Positions 10,264 to 19,374 of a stretch of 64,000 nucleotides of DNA are shown here, one piece after another. Each line of letters opens with the position of its first letter. Position 1 is the stretch's first letter. Origin of the DNA: Anaerotruncus rubiinfantis (GTDB taxonomy: Bacteria; Bacillota; Clostridia; Oscillospirales; Ruminococcaceae); NCBI RefSeq assembly GCF_900078395.1, contig NZ_FKLA01000009.1:1998614-2062613 (forward strand), given 5' to 3'. A model generated the notes under the pieces. It was not told the DNA's origin. It made no database searches and saw only the letters and a list, made by a program, of their open reading frames with translations. The position numbers were made by a program, and so were the translations under genes.

Positions 10264-11505
10264 TTACATTCGTTTTTTCGGGAAGCTGTCGGTATATTCC
10301 CGGTCGCGGCGGCGGCGATAAGCGCGCGCCAGGTTAATCGTGACCGAAGCTGCGATACCGGCAGCCATCATCATCGGGATCAGCCATTTGCTGTACTGCT
10401 CATCCGAGGAAAGAAGTTCAGTCCACGCCGCGTCAACGGCCTTATTAAGTTCAGGCGGCAGATCCTTCCAGAAGTCGGTTTTTGCGAGAACCTCCCGCGG
10501 CGGATACGCGACCGGATTTTCGATCACTTCGACCGGCAGTTCGGCCAGCACTGCGTCGTTCGGGGAGGAATAGCCGATATATCCAATATTCGCCGCGCCA
10601 ACCTTTGGCTCCTGCAGGAAGTTGATGAACATCTCAGCACATTCCTTCTCCCGGCTGCCTTTGGGGATGACGGTCGCGTCGACAAAGAGATTAGTCCCCT
10701 CTGACGGCGCAAAGTAGCCAAGATCCGGGTTGTCCGCCATCATCGTGAGCGCATCGCCCGCATAGTAGGGCGCGATCGCGGCTTCCCCGCCGATCATTTT
10801 GTCGAAAATTTCGTCCATGACATACGCCTGGACAAGCATCTTCTGCTTTTTCAGCTCCGCGAGCGATTCAGAAAGCTGTTCTTCATTTTCCGGGTTGATC
10901 GTATAGCCGAGTCGTTTGAGCGAGATGCCAAAAGCATCCCGAGGATTGGAAAACATCAGAATGTTGCCCATGTATTTTTCGTTCCAGAGCAAATCCCAGC
11001 TGCCGAGATCCGCCTCGTCAACCATCTGGGTGTTGTAGATGACGCCAACCGTTCCCCAGGTGTACGGAACCGAATATTCCGCGGTTGGATCGAAGGCGTT
11101 ATGCCGGAACTCCTCCGAAATGAACGCCGCGTTCGGAATGTTTGAAAGGTCGAGCTTTTCGAGCATCCCCTCCCGGATCATCCGCGCGATCATATAGTCG
11201 CTCGGGATGATGACATCATAATTCGCACTGCCGCCCCGCAGGCGGGCGTAGACCTCCTCGTTGGTCGAGAAGGTGGTGTAGTTGACCTTGATGCCGGTCA
11301 GCTTCTCAAACTCCGCAATGACATCCATCCCGCCGTCCGAACCGTCGGCAATGTATTCGCCCCAGTTGTGGACATTGATCGATTTTCCCTTCCCACGAAA
11401 CCGGGCATAATAACCGGGATCGACCACTTCGACTGCTGCGCTTGCCGGGACTGCCAGCAATACCGCAAAAGCCACGGTCAAAGAAAGCAAAAACAGCTTT
11501 TTCAT
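10264..11505 (-). CDS. potD: Spermidine/putrescine-binding protein PotD, C-terminally membrane anchored
   Basis: A 413-residue substrate-binding protein of the polyamine ABC importer. The signal peptide MKKLFLLSLTVAFAVLLA ends in a signal peptidase I site (ASA-A) and has no lipobox cysteine. The mature part starts with INVHNWGEYIADG, typical of PotD/PotF. Instead of a lipid anchor there is a C-terminal hydrophobic segment (about residues 373-392, WLIPMMMAAGIAASVTI) followed by RAYRRRRDRE, so the protein is probably held by a C-terminal transmembrane helix. Last gene of potABCD; its ATG overlaps the potC stop by 4 bases. Confidence 0.93.
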   Translation of the reverse strand: MKKLFLLSLTVAFAVLLAVPASAAVEVVDPGYYARFRGKGKSINVHNWGEYIADGSDGGMDVIAEFEKLTGIKVNYTTFSTNEEVYARLRGGSANYDVIIPSDYMIARMIREGMLEKLDLSNIPNAAFISEEFRHNAFDPTAEYSVPYTWGTVGVIYNTQMVDEADLGSWDLLWNEKYMGNILMFSNPRDAFGISLKRLGYTINPENEEQLSESLAELKKQKMLVQAYVMDEIFDKMIGGEAAIAPYYAGDALTMMADNPDLGYFAPSEGTNLFVDATVIPKGSREKECAEMFINFLQEPKVGAANIGYIGYSSPNDAVLAELPVEVIENPVAYPPREVLAKTDFWKDLPPELNKAVDAAWTELLSSDEQYSKWLIPMMMAAGIAASVTINLARAYRRRRDREYTDSFPKKRM

Positions 11506-12314
11506 GCACGCGCCCTCGCTTTCTGGCGGTTTTCCCGCTCGCGGCGCGCGTCATGCGCATTGACGATGAGCAGCACGGTCAGCACCACCGCGAAGATGAT
11601 CGCGGACAGGGCGTTGATCTCCGGGCTCACCTTGCGCCGGGTCATCGAAAAGATGGTGATCGGCAGCGTCTGGGAGGTCGCGCCCGCGACAAAGTAGCTG
11701 ATGATGAAATCGTCGAGTGAATAGGTAAACGCCATCAAAAAGCCGGAGAGGATGCCCGGCAGGATCTCCGGGATCACAACCTTGAAGAAGGCCTGCGCCG
11801 GACTGCAGCCGAGATCCTGTGCCGCTTCGTAGACGAATACGTCCATCTGGCGCAGCTTTGGCAGGACGTTTAAAATCACATACGGGACATTGAAGGTGAT
11901 ATGCGCCAGGATCAGGGTGAGGAAGCCAAACTCGATATGGATTCCGACCGACTTCACCCAGACGAACAGCAGCATCAGCGAAACGCCGGTGACGATCTCC
12001 GGATTGACCACCGGCATGTAGGTGATGTTCATGACGATCCCACGGGTCAGCCGCTTCATATTTGAAATGCCGATGGCGGCCAGCGTCCCAAGCACGGTCG
12101 CGACGATCGACGAGACGACCGCGATGACAAGCGTGTTCATGAGCGACTGCAGAATCACCTCATTGGTGAAGAGCTTTTGATACCATGCGAAGGTGAAACC
12201 GGTCCACGCGCCGCGGGATTTCGACTGGTTAAAGGAAAAGACGATCAGCACCGCGATCGGCGCGTAAAGAAACGCCATCACCACGCCGACATAGGATTTG
12301 GAGAGCCATTTCAT
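11502..12314 (-). CDS. potC: Polyamine ABC transporter permease PotC
   Basis: A 270-residue membrane protein with six predicted transmembrane segments and the permease coupling motif [25 protein letters not shown] in the ABC EAA-loop position. Second permease of the spermidine/putrescine importer. Overlaps potB by one base (TGATG) and potD by four (ATGA), showing tight translational coupling. Confidence 0.95.
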   Translation of the reverse strand: MKWLSKSYVGVVMAFLYAPIAVLIVFSFNQSKSRGAWTGFTFAWYQKLFTNEVILQSLMNTLVIAVVSSIVATVLGTLAAIGISNMKRLTRGIVMNITYMPVVNPEIVTGVSLMLLFVWVKSVGIHIEFGFLTLILAHITFNVPYVILNVLPKLRQMDVFVYEAAQDLGCSPAQAFFKVVIPEILPGILSGFLMAFTYSLDDFIISYFVAGATSQTLPITIFSMTRRKVSPEINALSAIIFAVVLTVLLIVNAHDARRERENRQKARARA

Positions 12315-13126
12315 CAGATCACGCCCTCCTTTTCCTCATCGCCAAACTGGTTAGTGATGCTCATGCACAGCAGGATCAGCACCATCAGCACGAGCGAAAT
12401 CGCCGCGCCGAGGTTCGGGTTGTAGGCGTTGCCGAGAAACTGCAGATCGATGAGATCGCCGATTAAGAGGTTCCCGCCGCCGCCGAGCATCCGGGATATG
12501 ATAAAGGTGGAGACCGACGGCACGAACACCATGATGACCCCGGTCGAGATGCCCGGTACGGTCAGCGGCAAAAGCACCTTGCCCAGCACCTGAAAGCTGC
12601 TGCAGCCAAGGTCCTGAGCCGCCTCTATGACGTTCTGGGGGATCTTGGTCATGATCGAATAGAGCGGCAGGATCATGAACGGCAGGTAGTTATACACCAT
12701 GCCGAGCACGACCGCGCCCTGTGTATTGATCATTTCGAGCGGCCCGATCCCGAAGTTTGCCAGGAACCGGTTGATGAGGCCGTTCTTTTCGAGAATGGTC
12801 ATCCAGGCATAGGTGCGCAGCAGAAAATTCATCCACATCGGCAGCATCACCAGCATAATCATCGTGCGCTGCCCGTTTCCACTGCGGCGGGAGATGATGA
12901 ACGCGAGCGGATAGGCGATCAGCAGGCAGAGGACCGTCGCAACGGCGGCCAGCCAGACCGAACGCACCAGCACCGGCGTATATTCCCCGACCTGGGAGAT
13001 GTAATCAATCGTAAATTCCCCTTCCGGCGTGGTCACCGCATAATACGCCACCAGCAGGAGCGGCGCGACGATGAAAATGACCATCCAGATGAGATAGGGA
13101 AACGCGGTTGCCTTCGACCTCATCAT
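12314..13126 (-). CDS. potB: Polyamine ABC transporter permease PotB
   Basis: A 270-residue permease with about six transmembrane helices and the coupling loop [24 protein letters not shown] at 13126 overlaps the potA stop as ATGA; a second ATG directly follows at 13123 with better spacing to the GGAGG. Longer reading upstream lies inside potA and is not coding. It pairs with PotC to form the channel for polyamines. Confidence 0.95.
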   Translation of the reverse strand: MMRSKATAFPYLIWMVIFIVAPLLLVAYYAVTTPEGEFTIDYISQVGEYTPVLVRSVWLAAVATVLCLLIAYPLAFIISRRSGNGQRTMIMLVMLPMWMNFLLRTYAWMTILEKNGLINRFLANFGIGPLEMINTQGAVVLGMVYNYLPFMILPLYSIMTKIPQNVIEAAQDLGCSSFQVLGKVLLPLTVPGISTGVIMVFVPSVSTFIISRMLGGGGNLLIGDLIDLQFLGNAYNPNLGAAISLVLMVLILLCMSITNQFGDEEKEGVI

Positions 13127-14172
13127 TCCGCCTCCATCTTGTGCATGATATGGATATCGAACGGATCGACCGTCATGCCGATGAAAGCGCCGGGTTCTTC
13201 GGCTCGGGTGGAATGGATCATCCATTTGTAGCCGTGCGCGTCGACGATCATTTCATAATGTACGCCCTTGAAAATCACCGACTCCACCACGCCGGTCACC
13301 GGCGCCTCCTTGGGGTCGATGATGCGGATGTCCTCCGGCCGGATGACAACGTCCACCCGTTCGAGGGTGCCGAAGCCGACATCGACGCAGTCGAACTGCT
13401 TGCCCGCGAACTCCACCAGACGGTCCCGGTGCATCACGCCGTCCAGGATGTTGCTCTCCCCAATGAAATCCGCCACGAAGGCGTTTTTTGGTTCATTGTA
13501 GATATCCTGCGGCGTGCCGACCTGCAAGATGTCGCCGTCCTTCATGACCACGACCGTGTCTGACATGGTGAGGGCCTCCTCCTGGTCGTGGGTGACATAG
13601 ATGAAGGTAATTTCGAGCGCCTGCTGCATCCGTTTGAGCTCGATCTGCATCTCTTTGCGCAGTTTGAGATCCAAGGCACCCAGCGGCTCGTCAAGGAGCA
13701 GGACGCGCGGATGGTTCACCAACGCGCGTGCAATCGCGATCCGCTGCTGCTGCCCGCCTGAAAGCTGGTCGATATTGCGGCGGTCAAACCCGGAGAGGTT
13801 CACAAGGTCGAGCATCTCCCGCACGCGGGCGCGGCGTTCATTCTCCGGGATCTTTTTGAGCTTGAGCCCAAATTCGACATTTTCAAAGACGTTCAGATGC
13901 GGAAACAGCGCGTAACGCTGGAATACGGTGTTCACCTGCCGTTTGTGGGGCGGCAGGTCGTTGATGCGCACGCCGTCAAAAAAAACGTCACCGCTTTTGG
14001 GGATGACAAAACCGCCGATCGTGCGCAGGGTGGTGGTCTTGCCGCAGCCGGACGGCCCCAAAAGGGTAACGAATTCTTTATCGTGAATTTCAAGGTCAAG
14101 CCCGACCAGGATCGGTTCCCCATCAAAATCCACCGAAATATCCCGCAGGCTTACAATGTTGTGTTCTCCCAT
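13123..14172 (-). CDS. potA: Polyamine ABC transporter ATPase PotA
   Basis: A 349-residue ATPase. Walker [10 protein letters not shown] near residue 37, Q-loop FQRYALFPH, signature LSGGQQQR, Walker B VLLLDEP, and H-loop TH(D) are all intact; the C-terminal half is the TOBE-type regulatory domain (IRPEDIRI). ATG at 14172 follows an AGGGGG site by 8 bases; an upstream ATG at 14196 has no ribosome site. First gene of potABCD, driven by a clear promoter. Confidence 0.96.
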   Translation of the reverse strand: MGEHNIVSLRDISVDFDGEPILVGLDLEIHDKEFVTLLGPSGCGKTTTLRTIGGFVIPKSGDVFFDGVRINDLPPHKRQVNTVFQRYALFPHLNVFENVEFGLKLKKIPENERRARVREMLDLVNLSGFDRRNIDQLSGGQQQRIAIARALVNHPRVLLLDEPLGALDLKLRKEMQIELKRMQQALEITFIYVTHDQEEALTMSDTVVVMKDGDILQVGTPQDIYNEPKNAFVADFIGESNILDGVMHRDRLVEFAGKQFDCVDVGFGTLERVDVVIRPEDIRIIDPKEAPVTGVVESVIFKGVHYEMIVDAHGYKWMIHSTRAEEPGAFIGMTVDPFDIHIMHKMEAE

Positions 14173-14220
14173 CGATGCATCCCCCTTACTACGCATACAG
14201 CCGCAAAAACTGCAATACCC

Positions 14221-14248
14221 AATATAGCATAAGACCGTAAAAAGTCAA
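14221..14248 (-). promoter_or_regulatory. Promoter of the potABCD operon
   Basis: Minus-strand TTGACT (14248-14243), 16-base spacer, TATATT (14226-14221), about 50 bases upstream of the potA start. Confidence 0.75.
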
Positions 14249-14365
14249 GCTTGTTTTCGCGGATTTTTGCTGTTTTTCCGCATATTCCGCGATTTTTGGG
14301 AATCCATCCTAAATTGTCTCCAGTTTCCTGAAAAATACTCGTTTATGCTGTGGAATACAGCCACA

Positions 14366-14400
14366 CAAAAAAGCCCGGGCAGCGACTCTGCCCGGGCTTT
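14366..14400 (-). terminator. Terminator after the GGDEF-EAL gene
   Basis: Perfect inverted repeat AAGCCCGGGCAG / CTGCCCGGGCTT around 14371-14400, followed on the minus strand by TTTTTTG. Confidence 0.9.
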
Positions 14401-14415
14401 GACAATTACAGCGAT

Positions 14416-15732
14416 CTATTCCTGAATCGGATTCAACAGTTCCTTTAGACCCAATACATCCACCGTAGGCGAGTAGTAAAAGCCCTGCTCGTAACGGCAG
14501 CCGTACTCCGCCAGCCTCTGGATCTGATTTTCGGTTTCCACGCCTTCGGCGATCAGTTTGAGGCCCAGGTTATGGGCAATTTGGATGAGTCCCTGGATGA
14601 TGTAGCCGCTGCGCGGATTCTCCTCCAGCTGCCAGACGAACAGCCGCTCGAGTTTGAGCACGTCAATCGGCAGCGAGAGGATGTTGTTGATGCCCGAATA
14701 GCCGGTGCCGAATTCGTTGAGCACGAATTCAATCTCCATGTCGGACAGTTCCTGCATGACAATGTTCACCCGCGCGAACGAATCGATCAGCACGCTTTCT
14801 GTAATTTCAAACGCCAGCTTGTTGGCCGGGATATCATATTCCTTGAGCATTGCGCGCACATCGTCCGGAAAATGTTCCTGCAGAAACATGATTGGGGAAA
14901 TCAGCACGGCAATCGTTTCAAAATCCTTTTTCTCCGCAAGCAGCTCTTTGATCAGCTTGCAGGCACGCCGCAGTTCAAACTCATTGACCGCGCAGATGAG
15001 GCCCAGTTCCTCCGCGACAGGCAAAAACTCCTGCGCGCTCAGCACGCCCAATTCCGGAGAAAACAGCCGAAGATATCCTTCCGCGCGGGTGAACTGCTGG
15101 CGTTCGAGGTTAAAAGTCGGGCGGTAGCGCACCTCGATGCCTTCTCCGCTTTTGATTGCATTTTTAATATTCTGGGCGATGATCTGCTTGCGGCAGATCT
15201 TGTCCTCCAGCTCCTGATTATAAAAGGTGTACTGATTTTGTCCCTTGCTCGCCGATTCGCTGACCGCGAGGTCGAGATGTTTGGCGGCTTCCTCAGCGGA
15301 CTGCGCGCGCTCCGGATAGAGCACGACGCCCATATCGACTGCGCACATGCAGTCAAGGTCGTTGATCCGCCAGGTGCTTTCAAAGCGCTCCAAGACCCGC
15401 TCCACCGCCTCCGAAGCCTGGGTGAAGCTCGCTCCTTCCATAATGGAAATGAACTCTACGCCTGCATACCGGTAGACGTCGGCATTGAGCGTCCCCGCCA
15501 TGAAACGGGCAATTTCCTCCAACAGAAGTCCACCATAATCATAACCGAAGGTATCATTGAACAATTTAAAATTTTCAATATAAAGTTTTATGATCGCGCC
15601 CTTTTTCTTTTTCCCTTCGCCGCGTATCGCTTCTTCCATTTTTTCCAAGCAAAGCGGACGGTTCGGACTCTCAAAATAGGCTGCCGGTAACGCCGCATTT
15701 ACAGTCTTTGTATCTTTCCGATTAAAAAACAT
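14416..15732 (-). CDS. Degenerate GGDEF-EAL domain protein
   Basis: A 438-residue soluble protein with a diguanylate cyclase fold (about 30-165) followed by an EAL fold (about 190-430). The GGDEF signature is AGVEF within YRYAGVEFISI. The EAL signature is EGY within AEGYLRLF, and the usual DDFGTGYS motif reads NEFGTGYS; AEGVE is kept. The cyclase is therefore almost certainly inactive and the phosphodiesterase doubtful. It could bind c-di-GMP or GTP and signal by contact, as known for other degenerate GGDEF-EAL proteins. ATG 15732 follows AGGAAGG by 8 bases; an upstream GTG has no spacing. Confidence 0.88.
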   Translation of the reverse strand: MFFNRKDTKTVNAALPAAYFESPNRPLCLEKMEEAIRGEGKKKKGAIIKLYIENFKLFNDTFGYDYGGLLLEEIARFMAGTLNADVYRYAGVEFISIMEGASFTQASEAVERVLERFESTWRINDLDCMCAVDMGVVLYPERAQSAEEAAKHLDLAVSESASKGQNQYTFYNQELEDKICRKQIIAQNIKNAIKSGEGIEVRYRPTFNLERQQFTRAEGYLRLFSPELGVLSAQEFLPVAEELGLICAVNEFELRRACKLIKELLAEKKDFETIAVLISPIMFLQEHFPDDVRAMLKEYDIPANKLAFEITESVLIDSFARVNIVMQELSDMEIEFVLNEFGTGYSGINNILSLPIDVLKLERLFVWQLEENPRSGYIIQGLIQIAHNLGLKLIAEGVETENQIQRLAEYGCRYEQGFYYSPTVDVLGLKELLNPIQE

Positions 15733-15924
15733 ATCCTGCACCTTCCTAATTCTCGATGGATTCCGTATAGACCAATTTTAGCAGATTCCGGCAGAAATGT
15801 CTTTAGTTATTTGAAAATTCTTTCTTTTTTGATATTTATGGTAAAACCCCGGCGAGAATGGACCGGTCGCATCCGGAAAAACCTTTCCCGTATTCCCGCA
15901 GCCCAATCCCTCATGCTTAGTTTA

Positions 15925-17445
15925 CTACAAATGCGCAATATACTCTTTTAAACACGCGATGGTTCTCTGCCGGCTGCATTTGTGCCGTTCCTCATCGGCC
16001 ATTAGCCTTAAATAATCACAGAATGCAGAGGCCAACCGCGCCTCAATAACGTTGACCACCGTAAAGGGGTTCTCTGCTCTGATAAGCATCGCCCGCCCGT
16101 TGCCCTGAACAAACATAATCAGCGAATTTTCCGCCGCTTTATCTGTGATAATCACATTGTACATTTCCGTAGATTCCAATTTATCTATAATATTTTGCAG
16201 ATGCGCTTTATATTCGTCCACTGTATAAAAGTACGGTTTGCTAAAAAGCAACGTGTTTGGGATTGGAACCTCTCCATTTCTCACCGCTTCGGGTAATGCA
16301 AGGCAGATCATATTCTCTATTCTATGGTTTTTTAACGTTTTTTCCATTGCTTCAATGCTGAGCAAATGAAGCCCATAGCACTGTTCCGCCATTTTTGTGC
16401 CCTCTTGCCTGCATATATTCTCCATGATTTCAGCAGGAAGCATATATGTGGACAGAGAGGCAAATTTGTGGAGTCTGTCTGCGAAATCGTCTGTAATCGA
16501 CGAAATGTAAGGATACAGTTTGTCGATGGTTCCTTCTGTAAAAATTTCCATCATTGGCTTACAGAGCGCCAAATAATCGTCGAATTTTTGCGCATAGGCA
16601 TCTACTACTTCCGGAACCGTGGTGAGCGTTGTCATACGGCTTGGTACTGTATCGCCGATTGATTCGGAATAGAGCGCGCCCAAACCAGGCACAACGAGCA
16701 TGGTACGGCGAAACAGCTTGTCCCTTAGCCAAGGATAATAATACGCGCGGATTGCACCGGCAACATACGCGGAAAGCCATCTTTGTATTATTATGAGAGC
16801 TTCGTCAATATTGGCGGTGGGCGCGACAATATGCGTGAAAGTACATCCGGACTGTACAGAGGAACGCAATATCCGAGAAGCTTCCTCCTCAAATCTGGCG
16901 TCTTCACATATCCAGTCCTGACATTCATCGGATGCAATCAGTATATGGTAGGGTTTTCCTGAATCAAACAGCAGCCGGGCAAAGTCCGCGATCGCCTGGC
17001 GTTTTCCCTCATTGCCATAATAGATGGCAAAATCATTTTCCTGCGGATGCCAGTTTTTCGCTTCGAAAATATAATCCTTCGATTTATCTGCTTTGTATTG
17101 GCTAATATTGTATAAAAAATGTTCCGCCCTGGTTTTGGGCCGGTCTTCATCTTTGGTACTTAACCACTCAAACAGAATATTCGATAAATGGCGCTCGGTG
17201 ATATCCGCCTGAATCCGAAAGTTCCCTGTCAAATCGGCAAGGGCGGACAGGCGGTATTCATCGCTGCAGCATTTTGCAAAATAGTCTGCCATCAAGCGGC
17301 AGAGCTGCGGTTTACGCGGCTGTTCCCTGGCACCGGTTTTCATGCGGCTGATCTGTGACTGGTCTATATGAATGGCTCTTGCAAGATCTGAATTCTTTGT
17401 CATAGTCAAGGCAAGCAGTGCTGATAATTTTTTACTAAAAGTCAT
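15925..17445 (-). CDS. Large XRE-type HTH protein of unknown family
   Basis: A 506-residue protein starting with a Cro/C1-like helix-turn-helix (residues 5-60, NSDLARAIHIDQSQISRMKTG). The remaining about 440 residues show no transmembrane segment and no domain I recognise; the composition is globular. ATG at 17445 has GAGGTGAG upstream. It is divergent from the Rrf2-HD-GYP gene across a 405-base AT-rich region and sits at the edge of the AT-rich block. It likely regulates this block, but that is inference from position. Codon use and base composition are more AT-rich than in the flanking potABCD genes. Confidence 0.75.
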   Translation of the reverse strand: MTFSKKLSALLALTMTKNSDLARAIHIDQSQISRMKTGAREQPRKPQLCRLMADYFAKCCSDEYRLSALADLTGNFRIQADITERHLSNILFEWLSTKDEDRPKTRAEHFLYNISQYKADKSKDYIFEAKNWHPQENDFAIYYGNEGKRQAIADFARLLFDSGKPYHILIASDECQDWICEDARFEEEASRILRSSVQSGCTFTHIVAPTANIDEALIIIQRWLSAYVAGAIRAYYYPWLRDKLFRRTMLVVPGLGALYSESIGDTVPSRMTTLTTVPEVVDAYAQKFDDYLALCKPMMEIFTEGTIDKLYPYISSITDDFADRLHKFASLSTYMLPAEIMENICRQEGTKMAEQCYGLHLLSIEAMEKTLKNHRIENMICLALPEAVRNGEVPIPNTLLFSKPYFYTVDEYKAHLQNIIDKLESTEMYNVIITDKAAENSLIMFVQGNGRAMLIRAENPFTVVNVIEARLASAFCDYLRLMADEERHKCSRQRTIACLKEYIAHL

Positions 17446-17850
17446 GTTCTCACCTCATATGAACAGTATATCAGATTCTAAATTCCATCTCAAGCCAAAA
17501 CGGCAATATTTATGACAAAATTGGCAATGCCAAAAAGTCATACCCTCTTGAGTATCCGCAAAAACATCCATAAAATGATATATTATGCAGGAATTATTGC
17601 AAGGATTAAAAAGAGGCCTTGATTTGCTGCACAATAGGCATATTAAAAATGACATAAATTATGCCTGTAAGGAAACGCGGTAAAAGCAGCGATGCGGGAA
17701 CCGTTTTTTATTTGCAGTGAACTTGTCCCTTTTTTGTCCGAATTCAGAAAAGGTGGTGTAAAGTGAATGCCATTTTAAAAATATTGGTTGTCCAATTTTA
17801 ACGACCCTTGGAGAATATCGTTTGCTTAAAAATAGAATTGGAGGGTACAA
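17446..17850. other. AT-rich divergent intergenic region
   Basis: A 405-base gap between the HTH gene and the Rrf2-HD-GYP gene. I see no credible gene in it. It holds ATTGG-N4-CCAAT (17783-17796), about 55 bases before the Rrf2 start, and several AT-rich possible -10 elements, so it is probably a two-way promoter region. Confidence 0.5.
17783..17796. promoter_or_regulatory. Short inverted repeat, possible operator
   Basis: ATTGG-TTGT-CCAAT lies about 55 bases upstream of the Rrf2-HD-GYP start. Position fits autoregulation by the Rrf2 domain, but the site is short and occurs once. Confidence 0.3.
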
Positions 17851-19293
17851 ATGCAGTTTGCCAAAACCACAAATTACGCAATGAGCCTTGTGTATTATCT
17901 GGCTGCGGAAGGACAGATTTGTAACACTGTCCAGCTGTCTACAAGCCTGGGGATTCCCCCAAGCTACGTGCCCAAAGTAATCAGGCTGCTGAAGCAGGCC
18001 GGCCTGATTGATGCTGTCAAGGGCAGCCGTGGGGGGTACCGTCTGGCCAAGCCGCCTGAAAGCATTACGATGCTGGAAATTCTCAGCTGTACGGAAAAAA
18101 GTATGAAAGCAGACCTATTTTTAACGTCAGAACCAGGCAGTGCATCTTCTGACATGCCGGACTACCTGCGCCGGGCGTATGAGCAAGCCCAATGGGAGAT
18201 TGAAGACCGGTTCGGCGGAACTACCATTGCTGCGCTGATGGACTCACAGGGCTGCAAGATCCGAACTCATTTAATGAATATAATGGTGGATGTTCAGGCG
18301 GACACCTATTTTACCCAGTACATACACGATGACGGCATCAGTCAGATTCTCCCTTCCAGCGGGCGTTACTCGCAGCTCATTGTGGAGTACACTACAGGCT
18401 TTATCCATCCCGATGACAGGAAAGGGGTGGAAGCCTTTATGAAGAAAGGCGCCGAAGTTCGATCTCAAGATGAATCTTACACCAAAGAACGTATCTATTA
18501 CCGCTTTAAAACGAGTAACGGTTACCTCTGGATGGAAATGATCCTTTTTCGCGGCTGGGTAAGCGGAGCGCAAACTTTGATGCTGACCATTAACAATGCC
18601 GCCACAGTCCAGTTTGAACTGAACGCTCTGGACGAGGCGGTGATTCAAAAACGGCAGGAGCTTCAACACAGCTATTGGGATCTCATTGCTATGTTTCAGT
18701 TTGTGCTGGATAATATTTCGCCAGAGGGCAAGGGCCACAGCCGTGGAGTGGTGCATCGAACCGGAAAGCTGTTGTGGGCGATGAGAGAGTTGTATCCCGA
18801 CGCCGCGCTGCCTGTAGAGGAAATCTGTGCAATCTCCAGGCTGGCGGCGCTGCATGATATCGGCAAGCTGACCATCCCCAGGGATATCTTGGCAAAGCCC
18901 GGAGCCTTAACTCCGGAGGAGCGAAAGCTGATGCAGGCCCATACTACCCAAGGAGCTGAATTGGCACAAAAGATTCCCACCTTGACGGACAATCCGGAAT
19001 GGTCTGTATTTGTTTACAACATCTGCCGATTTCATCATGAGCGGTACGACGGACGCGGTTATCCGGACGGGCTGGCCGGTGAGGAGATCCCCTTGTGCGC
19101 TCAGGTGGTGGGTATTGTGGATTGCTACGACGCATTGACCAATGATCGGGTATACAATTCGCGTTATTCCCATGAGGAGGCTGTAAACATGATTATGCGG
19201 GACGAATGCGGCGTATTTTCTCCGCGAATTAAATACAGCTTTCTTGCCGCCACCCAAAAGATCGACTGGCATATGGTGGTGGACAACCACTAA
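17851..19293 (+). CDS. Rrf2-type HTH / PAS-like / HD-GYP fusion protein
   Basis: A 480-residue protein. Residues 1-90 are a winged-helix Rrf2 domain (MQFAKTTNYAMSLVYYLA, then GSRGGYRLAKP), without the Rrf2 cysteine cluster of IscR/NsrR. Residues about 160-255 look like a PAS or similar sensor fold (FIHPDDRKGVEAF, YYRFKTSNGYLWMEM). Residues 290-470 form an HD-GYP domain with HD at 335-336 (LHDIGKL), HHE at 395-397 and DGRGYP at 400-405, the set expected for an active c-di-GMP phosphodiesterase. ATG follows TTGGAGGG. No terminator separates it from the surface protein gene 81 bases downstream. The combination of an Rrf2 DNA-binding domain with HD-GYP is unusual. Confidence 0.88.
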   Translation: MQFAKTTNYAMSLVYYLAAEGQICNTVQLSTSLGIPPSYVPKVIRLLKQAGLIDAVKGSRGGYRLAKPPESITMLEILSCTEKSMKADLFLTSEPGSASSDMPDYLRRAYEQAQWEIEDRFGGTTIAALMDSQGCKIRTHLMNIMVDVQADTYFTQYIHDDGISQILPSSGRYSQLIVEYTTGFIHPDDRKGVEAFMKKGAEVRSQDESYTKERIYYRFKTSNGYLWMEMILFRGWVSGAQTLMLTINNAATVQFELNALDEAVIQKRQELQHSYWDLIAMFQFVLDNISPEGKGHSRGVVHRTGKLLWAMRELYPDAALPVEEICAISRLAALHDIGKLTIPRDILAKPGALTPEERKLMQAHTTQGAELAQKIPTLTDNPEWSVFVYNICRFHHERYDGRGYPDGLAGEEIPLCAQVVGIVDCYDALTNDRVYNSRYSHEEAVNMIMRDECGVFSPRIKYSFLAATQKIDWHMVVDNH

Positions 19294-19374
19294 AACAGAA
19301 GATTATCTAATTTATGGATGAAAAACGGATATTTTTAATTCGTTTAACAATAAATCAAAAGGAGCTATCTGATC

